Of a stretch of DNA of 64,000 nt, positions 1-10,327 are shown piece by piece. Under the pieces are notes generated by a model. The model was not told the DNA's origin and made no database searches. It was given only the letters and a program-made list of their open reading frames with translations. The position numbers and the translations under genes were made by a program. Each line of letters opens with the position of its first letter. Within the stretch, counting starts at the first letter, position 1. The stretch is from Gardnerella vaginalis (GTDB lineage Bacteria; Actinomycetota; Actinomycetes; Actinomycetales; Bifidobacteriaceae), in NCBI RefSeq assembly GCF_040427915.1, contig NZ_JBETXJ010000002.1, forward strand, positions 620,001-684,000, given 5' to 3'.

Positions 1-501
1 GATGATTCTAATAAAAAGCAATCTTCAAAGGAACATTCTGGAAATAGTAGCAATAATAATTCTAGAAAGTCGAGTCACAGCAATCGCAGCAATCGCAATA
101 GTAGATATGGTAGAAGAAATCGTGATTTGCATGACAATCAAGATGATCGTTCTAGCAGCAGAGATGTAGAGAATCGCAAATATAGAGATAATCGTAGTAA
201 ATCCGCGGTTGCTGGCGACTCAAGCAATGAAAAGTCAAATAATCGCAGCAAGTCGCGAGATCAAGGAAATCATCGTGATTCAAATAATCATCGCGACCAG
301 CGCAAGAATGGTCAGAATGGTCAGAATAATCAGCGCGGGCAAAAATATGGCAAAAATCGTCGATCTAGCGAATTAGATAATCGTAATAGAAATAGCGGCG
401 AAAATAATGCAAATAACAGAAACGCTAGTGGTAACACGAATTCAAACTATAACCAGAATCGTAGGCGTAAAAATAATGCGCGTGGAAATGAGCAAAAGTG
501 A
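1..501 (+). CDS. 3' end of a gene with an Asn/Arg/Ser-rich disordered tail (5' truncated)
   Basis: The reading frame is open from base 1 with no stop, so this is the last 166 codons of a gene that begins outside the window; a TTG at 127 is not a convincing start. The visible part is entirely low complexity, dominated by Asn, Arg, Ser, Gly, Lys and Asp with RNR- and NNR-like runs, and no folded domain can be seen. Arginine/asparagine-rich tails of this kind are common at the C-terminus of RNA-binding proteins such as DEAD-box helicases, but the catalytic part is not visible, so no function is assigned. The stop is directly followed by the lipoprotein gene at 517, which suggests one transcript. 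Confidence 0.7.
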   Translation, partial: DDSNKKQSSKEHSGNSSNNNSRKSSHSNRSNRNSRYGRRNRDLHDNQDDRSSSRDVENRKYRDNRSKSAVAGDSSNEKSNNRSKSRDQGNHRDSNNHRDQRKNGQNGQNNQRGQKYGKNRRSSELDNRNRNSGENNANNRNASGNTNSNYNQNRRRKNNARGNEQK

Positions 502-516
502 GTGTGGAAAGTAAGT

Positions 517-1542
517 ATGACTATGTTTTATGCGCATAAAATCAAAGATTACGTAAGATTTGCATTCGCTACAATAATGTCGTTAATTATGTGTTTTGCT
601 CTTAGTGCTTGCGATGGTCAAGTTCCTAAAGCCGCTGAGGGGCATAGCACAAAGGAACTTCCAAACGTAACGTCTATTAGAGAAAAAGATATACGTTTAA
701 GAGTTTTGAGGTCATTAGAGCGCGCAAATGAAGAGAAGAATTCTAGTAATCTTGATGAATATATGAGTGGTCCTGCAATGCTTGTGCGAACTAGTGAACT
801 TGCGATTGCGGCTAAAACAGGAAAATTGGACCCAAAAACAACAATTCCTCGTGAAGTTGCTCAGACTATTGTGCCTACGAATGCAAATTGGCCTCGTGAT
901 TTGATGACGATTACTACTACAACAAAAGACCAACAGTCTAAGCGATTGTTGGTGATTCGTCAGGATAGGGCACGTTCAAACTATAAATTGTGGGCAGTTG
1001 CAAGGCTATTTCCTGGTGTACGTCTGCCAAAATTCCCTGTTTCTTCAATTGGCGCTTCAATGGGTAAAGCAAATGATTCTGGTCTTGTTATGACTCCTCA
1101 TGCAGCAGCAGCGGCTTATGCTGATGTTCTGCAGCAAGGAGAATCCAGTAAATTTGCAAAGAGTTTTGCTAGTGATTATTTGCGCGCAAAATTAGCAGAA
1201 TTGTCTAAGACTGTTCAAGCAGGAATGGAGCGAAACAAAGGTTCTCAGGAACAGGTTTTTGCTTCAGTTCCAAATCAGATTAGCGTTATGCGCGCAAGCG
1301 ATGGTAGTGATTTAGTAGTTGCGCGTATTGACTCCGTGTGGACTAGGAGAGCTGGAGAAGGTCGAGAATCAAGACCGGCGTCTGACGAGGAGAAAGCTTT
1401 GTTTGGAAATGCTAAAGCTACTTCTACAATGCGTGTGACTTACGTAAATGTTGTAGCAATGGTTGTTCCACCAGCTGGCTCTAATGCGCAGATTGTGCCT
1501 GTGGGAGCGGAGCGTCAGCCTATAAAGGTAGAAGCCCTGTAA
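517..1542 (+). CDS. Predicted lipoprotein of unknown function
   Basis: A 341-residue protein with an N-terminal hydrophobic segment ending in a lipobox (LSAC, followed by DGQ), so it is probably lipid-anchored on the outside of the membrane. I chose the ATG at 517 because GGAAAG at 506-511 is well spaced for it; a GTG at 502 in the same frame is possible. The mature part is mixed alpha/beta with no motif I recognise. It sits between the Asn/Arg-rich gene and the thioredoxin/TPR gene on the same strand with short gaps, so co-transcription is likely. Function unknown. Confidence 0.75.
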   Translation: MTMFYAHKIKDYVRFAFATIMSLIMCFALSACDGQVPKAAEGHSTKELPNVTSIREKDIRLRVLRSLERANEEKNSSNLDEYMSGPAMLVRTSELAIAAKTGKLDPKTTIPREVAQTIVPTNANWPRDLMTITTTTKDQQSKRLLVIRQDRARSNYKLWAVARLFPGVRLPKFPVSSIGASMGKANDSGLVMTPHAAAAAYADVLQQGESSKFAKSFASDYLRAKLAELSKTVQAGMERNKGSQEQVFASVPNQISVMRASDGSDLVVARIDSVWTRRAGEGRESRPASDEEKALFGNAKATSTMRVTYVNVVAMVVPPAGSNAQIVPVGAERQPIKVEAL

Positions 1543-1578
1543 GCAGTTGTATAAGCAATATAAGCGAAAGAGGAAATT

Positions 1579-2592
1579 ATGGTTGATTCACAATCAATGG
1601 GTATGAACCCAGGCGGATTCTCTCTGGCTGGAGCAGTGGACTTGGAAGGTGTAAAGCGCAAAGCAGAAGCTCTTGCAAAACGAGAAGCGGCTGCAAAGTC
1701 AGGAAAACCTCAGTCTAAGATGCCTCCTGCTGGGGGGTATGTGATTGATGTTAATGAACAAACTTTTCAGGCAATGGTTCAGACTTCTGTAAGTTTTCCA
1801 ATTATTTTGCTTGTATGGCAAAAAAGCGATGAAACTTCTTATGATTTAGCACAAAAACTTGCGGATTCTATTACTGCGTTAGATGGCAGAATGCAGCTTG
1901 CTCGTATTGATGCGGATGAAAGTCCATCAATTGCTCAAGCTTTACGCGCACAGCAGCTTCCAGCTGTATATGGATTGGTTGGAGGCAGACCAATGCCTAT
2001 TTGTCAGGGATTGCCTAGTGTAGATGAGTTGCAGCAGATTTGTAATGATATTCTGCCTCAGTTGGTTAAAGTTGCGGAAAAATCTGGTGTAGCTGGGATG
2101 GCTCCTTATGTTGATTCAGGCGATTCTACAGGCGATTCTGGTGTAGGCAATAATTCTGCGGATTCTGTAGATTCTTCTGATGTTCCGCCAGAACACAAAA
2201 TTGCGCATGAGGCGGCTATGAATGGCGATTATGCTTTAGCTGCAAGTGAGTATGAAAAAGTATTGCAGGCTAACCCGAATGATTCTTTGGCATCTCGCGA
2301 ACGCGCTAAAGCATTGCTTCTTGGCAGAAATGCAAACACAAATGTGGAGGGTGTGCGCAAGGCTGCTGGTGATAATCCTAGTGATGCTTCCGCTCAGCTT
2401 GCTGTAGCAGATGTGGATATGATTGATGGTCATATTGAAGATGCTTTTAGTAGGCTTCTTGATTTTCTTGCTGGTCATCGCGATAGTGCAGATGTTATTA
2501 AAGAACGTATGCTTGAGTATTTTGCAATGCTTCCAGCTGGCGATGAGCGTTTGAATCGTGCGCGTCGTCGCTTAGCAATTCTCCTTTATTGA
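1579..2592 (+). CDS. Thioredoxin-fold/TPR protein (YbbN-like)
   Basis: A 337-residue cytoplasmic protein. After about 55 linker-like residues comes a thioredoxin-like domain (about 55-165), recognisable from the strand LLVWQ, the segment ARIDADESPSIAQALRAQQL and the cis-Pro-like LPAVYGLVGGRP. The active-site CxxC is absent: the position holds KSDETS. A Ser/Asp-rich linker (about 180-205) leads to C-terminal TPR-like helices beginning EHKIAHEAAMNGDYALAASEYEKVL. This is the domain order of YbbN (CnoX) family co-chaperones, which hold clients rather than do disulfide chemistry. RBS GAGGAAATT precedes ATG 1579. The family call is fairly secure; the chaperone role is inferred. Confidence 0.8.
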   Translation: MVDSQSMGMNPGGFSLAGAVDLEGVKRKAEALAKREAAAKSGKPQSKMPPAGGYVIDVNEQTFQAMVQTSVSFPIILLVWQKSDETSYDLAQKLADSITALDGRMQLARIDADESPSIAQALRAQQLPAVYGLVGGRPMPICQGLPSVDELQQICNDILPQLVKVAEKSGVAGMAPYVDSGDSTGDSGVGNNSADSVDSSDVPPEHKIAHEAAMNGDYALAASEYEKVLQANPNDSLASRERAKALLLGRNANTNVEGVRKAAGDNPSDASAQLAVADVDMIDGHIEDAFSRLLDFLAGHRDSADVIKERMLEYFAMLPAGDERLNRARRRLAILLY

Positions 2593-2630
2593 TTATGGAT
2601 GATTGCACCTGATGGATAAAAAGTAAAAGA

Positions 2631-2675
2631 AAAGCCAAGATTCGCATTCGTGAGAAATATGCGATTCTTGGCTTT
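2631..2675 (-). terminator. Bidirectional-looking terminator between the TPR gene and tRNA-fMet
   Basis: Arms of 17 bp at 2631-2647 and 2659-2675 pair with one mismatch. On the minus strand a T-rich run follows, fitting termination of the initiator tRNA; it also lies just after the stop of the plus-strand TPR gene. Confidence 0.7.
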
Positions 2676-2679
2676 CTAG

Positions 2680-2753
2680 TAGCGGGGCATGGATTTGAAC
2701 CATGGACCTCTGGGTTATGAGCCCAGCGAGCTACCGAGCTGCTCCACCCCGCG
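2680..2753 (-). tRNA. Initiator tRNA-Met (CAU)
   Basis: The reverse complement folds into a 74-nt cloverleaf with D-arm GGAGCAGCTCGGTAGCTC, anticodon arm CTGGG-CTCATAA-CCCAG and T arm CATGG-TTCAAAT-CCATG. Three consecutive G-C pairs close the anticodon stem, and the first acceptor position is an unpaired C facing T; both are initiator hallmarks. The discriminator is A, and CCA is not encoded. The minus-strand terminator lies immediately downstream. Confidence 0.95.
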
Positions 2754-2778
2754 TCGGCTACTTTTAGCAGCTCTATCT

Positions 2779-2806
2779 ACGATAGGTGCAAATTGTGATT
2801 TGTCAA
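2779..2806 (-). promoter_or_regulatory. Sigma-70-type promoter of tRNA-fMet
   Basis: On the minus strand a perfect TTGACA (2801-2806) is followed after 16 bp by TATCGT (2779-2784), placing the start of transcription about 15-20 bp before the tRNA. Confidence 0.6.
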
Positions 2807-3180
2807 GTTCTCGGCGTGTTTCTATTTGTTTTTTTGTGTTGTTAGTCGCCAGCAACCGAGGATTTGTGTAATTTTGTGCAAAATAAATACAACAAATAAA
2901 TCTAAAAGTAGTTTAATTCTAAACAGAAGTGGAGTACAATAAACAACTGGCTATCGACTTGCTAATTCTGTTATAAGTGCAAAACTCGTTATTAATCAAC
3001 GATATGACTTAAATGTACGAACCAAGAGTAGAATCAGCTTTTTAGAGATGTATTTTCGTTTCGTACGCACGCCAACGAATAGATTTTCAGGATTTGCTGT
3101 TTATACAACTTAGCTTTTGATGGATTGGTATTAACCAGACGTGAGTAGCGATATAAACGACGCCTTATAAGGAGGAGCTG
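2807..3180 (+). other. Non-coding leader upstream of the atp operon
   Basis: About 370 bp of A+T-rich DNA without a credible gene. It must hold the atp promoter, but I see no unambiguous -35/-10 pair. It ends in the strong ribosome-binding site AAGGAGGAG just before atpB. Confidence 0.5.
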
Positions 3181-4035
3181 ATGAGTGGAGCTATCGGAGT
3201 CTTAGCTGGCACTGTGAATTCGGCAGTATTGCTAGCTTCAGAAAGTCCAGAGTTGCCTAAGATTGATGAGTTTTTACCTCCGGAGATTTTGTTCCAAGGC
3301 ACACCATTTGCAATGAACCGCATTATTTTAGTGCGTGTGCTTATGGCAGTAATCGTTATGATTGTTTTTGGAATTGGTGCTGCTCGCGCAAAGGTTGTTC
3401 CAGGTAGATTCCAAAGCGTGCTAGAAATCCTAATGGACTTTGTACGATACAACATTGTGTACGAGATGATTGGCGAAGAACGTGGCAAGCGCTACGTGCC
3501 AATGATGTCTACATTGTTCATAACAATTTTCTTCTTTAATCTTTGTTCTGTGATTCCAGGATTGAATATGGCTGCAACCGCAACCATTGCTGGTCCGCTT
3601 GTATTTGCTTTATGGGTTGTATGCCAATATCTTATTGCTGGCATACGCGAAAAAGGTTTTTTGCGATTCTTCCGTGAAGCATTATTCCCAGCGGGAGTGC
3701 CATGGCCGATTTACTTTATTCTTTCGCCATTGCAGCTCATAGAATTAATAATTGTGCGACCACTTTCGCTTACAATCCGTTTGTTTGCGAATATGATTGC
3801 TGGCCATTTGCTGGTGGCCACTTGCTTAGTATTCACCAACTTCTTTGTGGTGGATTCCAGCAATAAACTCCTTGCCTTCGGCGGTGCATTATGGCTGCTT
3901 GGTGGCATTCTGTTTACCCTATTCGAAATTATGGTAGCAGGATTGCAGGCATTTATCTTTACCGTGCTTGCATCCGTCTACATTTCGGAAAGTTACCCAG
4001 AGGAAGAAGAAAAATCTGCTGTTGCTGTTGCATAG
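3181..4035 (+). CDS. atpB: F1Fo-ATP synthase subunit a
   Basis: Subunit a forms the proton half-channels of the membrane Fo motor. At 284 residues it has the usual five to six transmembrane helices. The conserved helix carrying the essential arginine is visible as SLTIRLFANMIAGH, with Arg200 equivalent to E. coli Arg210. RBS AAGGAGGAG is 6 bp before ATG 3181. First gene of atpBEFHAGDC; c subunit follows after 75 bp. Identification is secure. Confidence 0.96.
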   Translation: MSGAIGVLAGTVNSAVLLASESPELPKIDEFLPPEILFQGTPFAMNRIILVRVLMAVIVMIVFGIGAARAKVVPGRFQSVLEILMDFVRYNIVYEMIGEERGKRYVPMMSTLFITIFFFNLCSVIPGLNMAATATIAGPLVFALWVVCQYLIAGIREKGFLRFFREALFPAGVPWPIYFILSPLQLIELIIVRPLSLTIRLFANMIAGHLLVATCLVFTNFFVVDSSNKLLAFGGALWLLGGILFTLFEIMVAGLQAFIFTVLASVYISESYPEEEEKSAVAVA

Positions 4036-4110
4036 TGCATTAGCTTAACTCTCAGATTTTACACATCTTATGGGTTTATACTGGTTACTGTTTTAACAGA
4101 AAGGAAACCA

Positions 4111-4344
4111 ATGAATAACATCATCGCTCTAGCAGGACTGATCGGTAACCTGAGCATTCTTGGCTTTGCTGTGGCAACAATCTCTCCTGCACTTGGCATG
4201 GCAATCGTTGTTGCTAAAGCTATGGAGTCCACTGCACGTCAGCCAGAAGTCGGAAACCGTATTCAGCTGTTCATGTTCGTTGGCTTGGCATTCATCGAGG
4301 TTCTGGGCTTGCTCGGATTCGTTGCCTACATTATGGGAAAATGA
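4111..4344 (+). CDS. atpE: F1Fo-ATP synthase subunit c
   Basis: A 77-residue hairpin of two transmembrane helices around the polar loop STARQPE. The proton-carrying carboxylate is Glu63 (GLAFIEVLGLLGF). RBS GAAAGGAAA precedes ATG 4111. The glycine-rich motif of helix 1 (GxGxGxG in most species) reads S25-x-A27-x-G29-x-A31 when anchored on the loop, so three of the four glycines are Ser or Ala. That motif influences c-ring size in studied organisms. Identification is secure; any effect on ring size is inference. Confidence 0.96.
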   Translation: MNNIIALAGLIGNLSILGFAVATISPALGMAIVVAKAMESTARQPEVGNRIQLFMFVGLAFIEVLGLLGFVAYIMGK

Positions 4345-4408
4345 ACCGAACGAAACAACTCGTTCCAGCACAAATATAAAAGTGTTGAAAGAATAGAAAG
4401 GACAAGCC

Positions 4409-4951
4409 ATGGCACATTCATCTGAGAGTAATGGTTTGGCATTGTTCTTGCCTGAGCCTTACGACGTAGTGTGGTCGTTAGTTGTTTTGGTAATTCTTGC
4501 AGCGTTTTTCTACAAGTTCGTTATGCCTAAATTCCAGGCAATTCTCGATGAGCGTGCAGAAAAAATCGAAGGCGGAATGGCTAAAGCAGCAAACGCGCAG
4601 CGTGAAGCTGATGAGTTAAAGAGCCAGATGGAAGAAGAACTTGCACAAGCTCAAGCAGATGCCGCAAAAACTCGCGAACAGGCTCGCGCACAAGCTTCCA
4701 AGATTGTTGATGAAGCAAGACAGCGTGCCGAAAAGGACGCTGCGAAAATCATTAGCGAAGCTCAGCATTCCATTGAGGCTCAGCATAAGCACGCCATGAC
4801 TAGCCTCCAAGGAGAGGTATCGGTACTCGCTGCAGCATTAGCTGGAAAGATTCTTGCGTCTAAGCTAGATGACGATACCGTAGGCTCCAAAATCATTGAC
4901 CATGTTATTGATGAAGTGGGAGACGTTAAGAGTTCGGGTCAAAACAAGTAG
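4409..4951 (+). CDS. atpF: F1Fo-ATP synthase subunit b
   Basis: A 180-residue peripheral-stalk subunit: one N-terminal transmembrane helix (about 20-40) followed by a long charged, Ala/Glu/Lys-rich helix (about 45-165) that dimerises and reaches up to F1. RBS AGAAAGGA precedes ATG 4409. Not fused to delta, unlike the b-delta arrangement of mycobacteria. Position between c and delta confirms identity. Confidence 0.95.
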   Translation: MAHSSESNGLALFLPEPYDVVWSLVVLVILAAFFYKFVMPKFQAILDERAEKIEGGMAKAANAQREADELKSQMEEELAQAQADAAKTREQARAQASKIVDEARQRAEKDAAKIISEAQHSIEAQHKHAMTSLQGEVSVLAAALAGKILASKLDDDTVGSKIIDHVIDEVGDVKSSGQNK

Positions 4952-5026
4952 TTAAAAGAGTAGCTAAAACGATTTTTTAGTATTGCTTAATTACTACTTA
5001 AGTTTTGCATGAATGAGGAGGTAAGG

Positions 5027-5608
5027 ATGCCAGAAAAGGCATCGCGAGTAAGCGAAAACTTATCACGCTCTTCGCTTGCGCAAGCCATTTCAGATGCTCA
5101 TGACGAAGCTCAGCGCATATCTGATGAGCTTTCGACAATGATGGATACATTGGAAAAGTATCCAGAGCTTTCTGACGCTATTACCGATCCAAATAGGTCT
5201 TCGGAAGATAAGTCACGACTGATTGACGAGCTTATTGGAGGTAAGGCGCATCCTGTTGTGCTGCGCATTATGCACTATCTTGTAGGTACTTGGCATGGCG
5301 GCGCCGAAAGCGGTAAGACGGGCAGCTTTGGAGGCGCATGGTCTGGTTTTGAGCGCGAAGCAGGCGAAACTTTGGTTACGGTTACAACCGCTCAGCCTCT
5401 TACGGATAAGCAAATCAAGCGTTTGATTGAGATTTACAGCAACAAGTTGGGTCATCGTGCCTACATAAACCCAATTGTGGATCCAAACGTGCTTGGTGGA
5501 ATGCGTATACGTATTGGCGATCAAGTAACAGACCGCACAATGTTGATGCAGCTTAAGCAGTTGCAGCGTTCTGCGCGAAATGGTGCTTGGACACAGGCAG
5601 TGAAATAA
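5027..5608 (+). CDS. atpH: F1Fo-ATP synthase subunit delta (short form)
   Basis: Delta links the peripheral stalk to the top of F1. The upstream in-frame ATG at 5009 overlaps the GAGGAGG ribosome-binding site (5015-5021), so ATG 5027 is the better start, giving 193 residues. The N-terminal helical part contains DAITDPNRSSEDKSRLIDEL and KAHPVVLRIM. A Gly/Ser-rich stretch (about 102-120) follows, then the conserved C-terminal domain VTVTTAQPL...DPNVLGGMRIRIGDQVTD. Actinobacterial delta subunits are usually about 270 residues because the N-terminal helical region is expanded; here roughly 80 residues of that region are missing. The frame is intact. Confidence 0.93.
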   Translation: MPEKASRVSENLSRSSLAQAISDAHDEAQRISDELSTMMDTLEKYPELSDAITDPNRSSEDKSRLIDELIGGKAHPVVLRIMHYLVGTWHGGAESGKTGSFGGAWSGFEREAGETLVTVTTAQPLTDKQIKRLIEIYSNKLGHRAYINPIVDPNVLGGMRIRIGDQVTDRTMLMQLKQLQRSARNGAWTQAVK

Positions 5609-5625
5609 GTTAAATAAGGAGAATT

Positions 5626-7287
5626 ATGGCGGAACTATCTATTGATCCCGCCCTTATACGCAAGGCACTTGACGGGTTCGTTGACTCGTATAAGCCGGCA
5701 GACATGCCAACGCAAGAAGTTGGTTATGTTGTTACGGCTGGTGACGGCATTGCACACGTAGCTGGATTATCTGGCTGCATGGCAAACGAGCTGCTCACCT
5801 TCGAAAACGACACCCTTGGCTTAGCGTTTAACCTTGATGCTCACGAAATCGGCGTGGTTATTCTAGGCGATTTTACGGGCATTGAAGAAGGGCAGGAAGT
5901 TTACCGCACTGGCGAAGTGTTATCGGTGCCAGTGGGAGACGCCTATCTTGGTCGTACTGTAGACCCATTGGGTAATCCAATCGATGGTCTAGGTGTAATC
6001 GAGTGCAAGGAGCGTCGTATTCTTGAAGCCCAGGCTCCAGACGTGATCCATCGTCACCCTGTGGACGAGCCTTTGTCTACTGGTTTAAAGGCAATTGACG
6101 CAATGACGCCAATTGGCCGTGGTCAGCGTCAGTTGATTATTGGCGACCGTCAAACTGGTAAAACAGCAATTGCAATCGATACGATTATTAACCAGCGCAC
6201 AAACTGGGAAAGTGGAGATCCAAAGAAGCAAGTCCGTTGCATTTACGTAGCAATCGGACAAAAGGGTTCAACAATCGCATCTGTACGTCAAAGCCTCGAA
6301 GAAGCAGGCGCTATGAAGTACACAACAATCGTTGCAAGCCCAGCTTCGGATTCTGCAGGTTTTAAGTACATTGCTCCATACACTGGTTCTGCAATTGGTC
6401 AGCATTGGATGTACAACGGCAAGCACGTTTTGATTGTTTTCGACGACTTGTCTAAGCAAGCAGAAGCATATCGTTCGATTTCTTTGCTTCTTCGTCGCCC
6501 ACCTGGGCGTGAAGCGTATCCAGGCGATGTGTTCTATCTTCACTCTCGTCTGCTAGAAAGATGCGCAAAGCTTTCTGACGATATGGGCGGCGGCTCAATG
6601 ACTGGCTTGCCAATTATTGAAACCAAGGCAAATGACGTTTCTGCATACATTCCAACTAACGTGATTTCTATCACTGATGGTCAGATCTTCTTGCAGTCTG
6701 ATTTGTTCAACGCAGGCCAGCGTCCAGCAGTCGATGTTGGTATTTCCGTGTCTCGTGTTGGTGGTGCTGCTCAGGCTAAGGCTTTGAAGAAGGTCTCTGG
6801 CATGCTTAAGATTTCTTTGGCTCGATACAAGTCTTTGGAATCCTTTGCAATGTTCGCTTCCGATTTGGATGCAGCTTCCAAGGCTCAGCTCACTCGTGGC
6901 GCTCGTTTAACCGAGTTGCTTAAGCAGAAGCAGTTCTCGCCTCATTCTATGGAGCAAGAAGTTGTTTCCGTGTGGGCAGGCACTCATGGAAAGCTAGACG
7001 ATATTCCTGTAAAAGACGTGCTTCGCTTTGAACGTGAGATGTTGGATTATCTCGATAAGGGAACCGACATTTTGCAAGTGATTCGCGATACTGAAGATTT
7101 CACTAAAGAAACAGAATCGAAGCTTGATGCTGCAATTGAGGACTTCCGTAGGATGTTTAAGACTTCTGCAGGTAAGCCTTTGATTGTTAAGGATTCTCTG
7201 CCTCCAGCTGAAAACCCTGCTCCAGTTGAAAAAGAGCAGCTTGTTGCAAAGCCGAAGTCGGATAATCGTGAATCTGAGGGGAAGTAG
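5626..7287 (+). CDS. atpA: F1Fo-ATP synthase subunit alpha
   Basis: Non-catalytic nucleotide-binding subunit of the F1 hexamer, 553 residues. The Walker A motif GDRQTGKT is at about 173-180, Walker B is HVLIVFDD, and the ATP synthase signature [14 protein letters not shown] is present. The last about 40 residues are a Pro/Glu/Lys-rich tail, a little longer than usual. RBS AAGGAGAA precedes ATG 5626, 17 bp after delta; gamma starts 3 bp after the stop. Confidence 0.97.
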   Translation: MAELSIDPALIRKALDGFVDSYKPADMPTQEVGYVVTAGDGIAHVAGLSGCMANELLTFENDTLGLAFNLDAHEIGVVILGDFTGIEEGQEVYRTGEVLSVPVGDAYLGRTVDPLGNPIDGLGVIECKERRILEAQAPDVIHRHPVDEPLSTGLKAIDAMTPIGRGQRQLIIGDRQTGKTAIAIDTIINQRTNWESGDPKKQVRCIYVAIGQKGSTIASVRQSLEEAGAMKYTTIVASPASDSAGFKYIAPYTGSAIGQHWMYNGKHVLIVFDDLSKQAEAYRSISLLLRRPPGREAYPGDVFYLHSRLLERCAKLSDDMGGGSMTGLPIIETKANDVSAYIPTNVISITDGQIFLQSDLFNAGQRPAVDVGISVSRVGGAAQAKALKKVSGMLKISLARYKSLESFAMFASDLDAASKAQLTRGARLTELLKQKQFSPHSMEQEVVSVWAGTHGKLDDIPVKDVLRFEREMLDYLDKGTDILQVIRDTEDFTKETESKLDAAIEDFRRMFKTSAGKPLIVKDSLPPAENPAPVEKEQLVAKPKSDNRESEGK

Positions 7288-7290
7288 CGT

Positions 7291-8295
7291 ATGTCCTCCC
7301 AACTTGCATTGAAATCGAGAATTATTTCCACACAGTCTTTAGGTAAAATCTTTAAGGCTCAGGAAATGATTGCGTCTTCTCATATAGCAAAAGCGCGTGA
7401 TATCGCTCTAAATGCTAAGCCTTATAGCGACGCAATTTTCGATGCCGTGCAGGCGTTGGTAGCTCATCATGAAGCGAATATTAAGCATCCTATTTTTGGT
7501 AAAGAGCGTTCGGGTAATCGCGTAGCCGTGTTGGCGTTAACTTCAGACCGTGGCATGGCTGGCGCGTTTACGTCTTCGATTATTCGAGAAACCGAGGCGT
7601 TGCTCGCAAAGTTGGATGCGGAAGGAAAGCACGCTGAGCTGTACGTGTATGGTCGCCGTGGCGCAACCTATTACAAGTATCGTAATCGCGATGTTGCAGG
7701 CACTTGGGAAGGGTCTACTGATCATCCTGATGTGACTATTGCGGAGCGAATTTCCGATACTTTAATGGATGCGTATATGACTCCAGAAGAAGATGGAGGA
7801 GTTTCGGAGCTTTACATTGTATTCACCGAGTTTATAAACATGGTGAGGCAGAAGGTTCGTACGCTGCGCATGCTTCCAGTTGAGCTGGTTCCTTTAAAGG
7901 ACGGCGAAGAGTTTGCTATGCATCGTCCAGATTACGAGGCAGCTTCTGGCCCTTCGGCTTCGCTTTCGTCTACGGGTGCGGTTTCGGCTCGAGAAGAAGC
8001 TGTTAGTCGCAGTAATCCGGACGCTGTGGAATATTGCTTTGAGCCAAGTCCAGACGAAGTGTTGGATTCGGTTTTGCCAAAGTATATTCAATCGCGTATA
8101 CACGAATGTTTGCTTACTTCTGCTGCTTCCGAAACAGCTAGTAGACAGAATGCTATGCATACGGCTACAGATAACGCCCGCAATTTGGTGGAGGATTTGA
8201 CAAGAAAGCTTAATGCTTCTCGCCAGGCTTCCATCACACAAGAACTTACCGAGATTATCGGCAGCGCTGACGCGCTGAATAATGAGGAGGAATAG
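7291..8295 (+). CDS. atpG: F1Fo-ATP synthase subunit gamma
   Basis: Rotating central shaft of the enzyme, 334 residues. The N-terminal helix (KSRIISTQSLGKIFKAQEMI) and C-terminal helix (ASRQNAMHTATDNARNL, then LNASRQASITQELTEIIGSADAL) are typical and form the coiled coil. It is longer than the about 290 residues of E. coli because of a Ser/Ala-rich insertion at about 215-240, in the range seen in actinobacteria. Translation is probably coupled to alpha. Confidence 0.96.
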   Translation: MSSQLALKSRIISTQSLGKIFKAQEMIASSHIAKARDIALNAKPYSDAIFDAVQALVAHHEANIKHPIFGKERSGNRVAVLALTSDRGMAGAFTSSIIRETEALLAKLDAEGKHAELYVYGRRGATYYKYRNRDVAGTWEGSTDHPDVTIAERISDTLMDAYMTPEEDGGVSELYIVFTEFINMVRQKVRTLRMLPVELVPLKDGEEFAMHRPDYEAASGPSASLSSTGAVSAREEAVSRSNPDAVEYCFEPSPDEVLDSVLPKYIQSRIHECLLTSAASETASRQNAMHTATDNARNLVEDLTRKLNASRQASITQELTEIIGSADALNNEEE

Positions 8296-9789
<1,494 letters not shown>

Positions 9790-9791
9790 TT

Positions 9792-10106
9792 ATGGCAGAA
9801 AAGCAAGTGAAAACGCTGCACGTTAGTGTGGTTGCAGCCAGGCATCCTGTTTGGGAAGGCGATGCCAAGTTTGTGGTTATTCCTTCCGTGAATGGCACAA
9901 TGGGTGTTCTTCCTGGGCATGAGGCTGTGCTTGCGTTGATTGATCACGGTTTTGTGAAGGTTGACGATTTGAAGGGCGTTCGTCATGTTTTCAAGGTGAC
10001 TGACGGATTCTTTTCTGTTGACTCAGACAATATTACTATTGCTGTTGAGCACAGTTGTAACGTTGATAAAGACGGCAATGTGTTGCCTAACGCTAAAGTG
10101 ATTTAA
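9792..10106 (+). CDS. atpC: F1Fo-ATP synthase subunit epsilon
   Basis: A 104-residue central-stalk subunit. The N-terminal beta-sandwich is clear (LHVSVVAARHPVWEGDAKFV, then GTMGVLPGHEAVLALI). The C-terminal helical hairpin found in E. coli epsilon is missing, as in many actinobacteria; that hairpin mediates ATPase inhibition in E. coli. ATG 9792 lies 2 bp after the beta stop, so an upstream in-frame ATG inside atpD is rejected. Last gene of the operon; a terminator follows. Confidence 0.93.
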   Translation: MAEKQVKTLHVSVVAARHPVWEGDAKFVVIPSVNGTMGVLPGHEAVLALIDHGFVKVDDLKGVRHVFKVTDGFFSVDSDNITIAVEHSCNVDKDGNVLPNAKVI

Positions 10107-10156
10107 TGTGATCTAAGTTAATCTAAGGCTGACTTTTGTAATAAGGTACGCTCGAT

Positions 10157-10198
10157 AAGCAGGAGTTTGCGATTATTTATCGCGGCTCCTGCTTTTTT
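10157..10198 (+). terminator. Rho-independent terminator of the atp operon
   Basis: The arms AAGCAGGAG (10157-10165) and CTCCTGCTT (10186-10194) enclose a further GCGAT/ATCGC pairing and are followed by a T run. Confidence 0.85.
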
Positions 10199-10229
10199 GT
10201 TTCTTTTATCCCGTTTTTGTTTATTTTTG

Positions 10230-10327
10230 CCCGCGTTTGTTCCCAAAATCGCCAAATACGTAAACAAACGCGTGGAAGTGTTCCTGCTTTTGTTTACCAA
10301 ATGGGTCAAAAAGGGAACAAACGCGGG
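10230..10327. repeat. 98-bp nested palindromic element, copy 1
   Basis: Outer arms CCCGCGTTTGTTCCC (10230-10244) and its perfect complement (10313-10327). Inside are a second 9-bp inverted repeat (GTAAACAAA 10260-10268, TTTGTTTAC 10289-10297) and a central GGAA/TTCC hairpin at 10274-10284. A near-identical element is at 12515-12612 and a half copy at 12641-12686, on the other side of the surface-protein gene. No credible gene lies within it. Confidence 0.85.

Noticed and set aside
2689..2871. Plus-strand open frame MDLNHGPLGYEPSELP...
   Set aside because: It is the antisense translation of the initiator tRNA plus flanking DNA, a well-known false gene.
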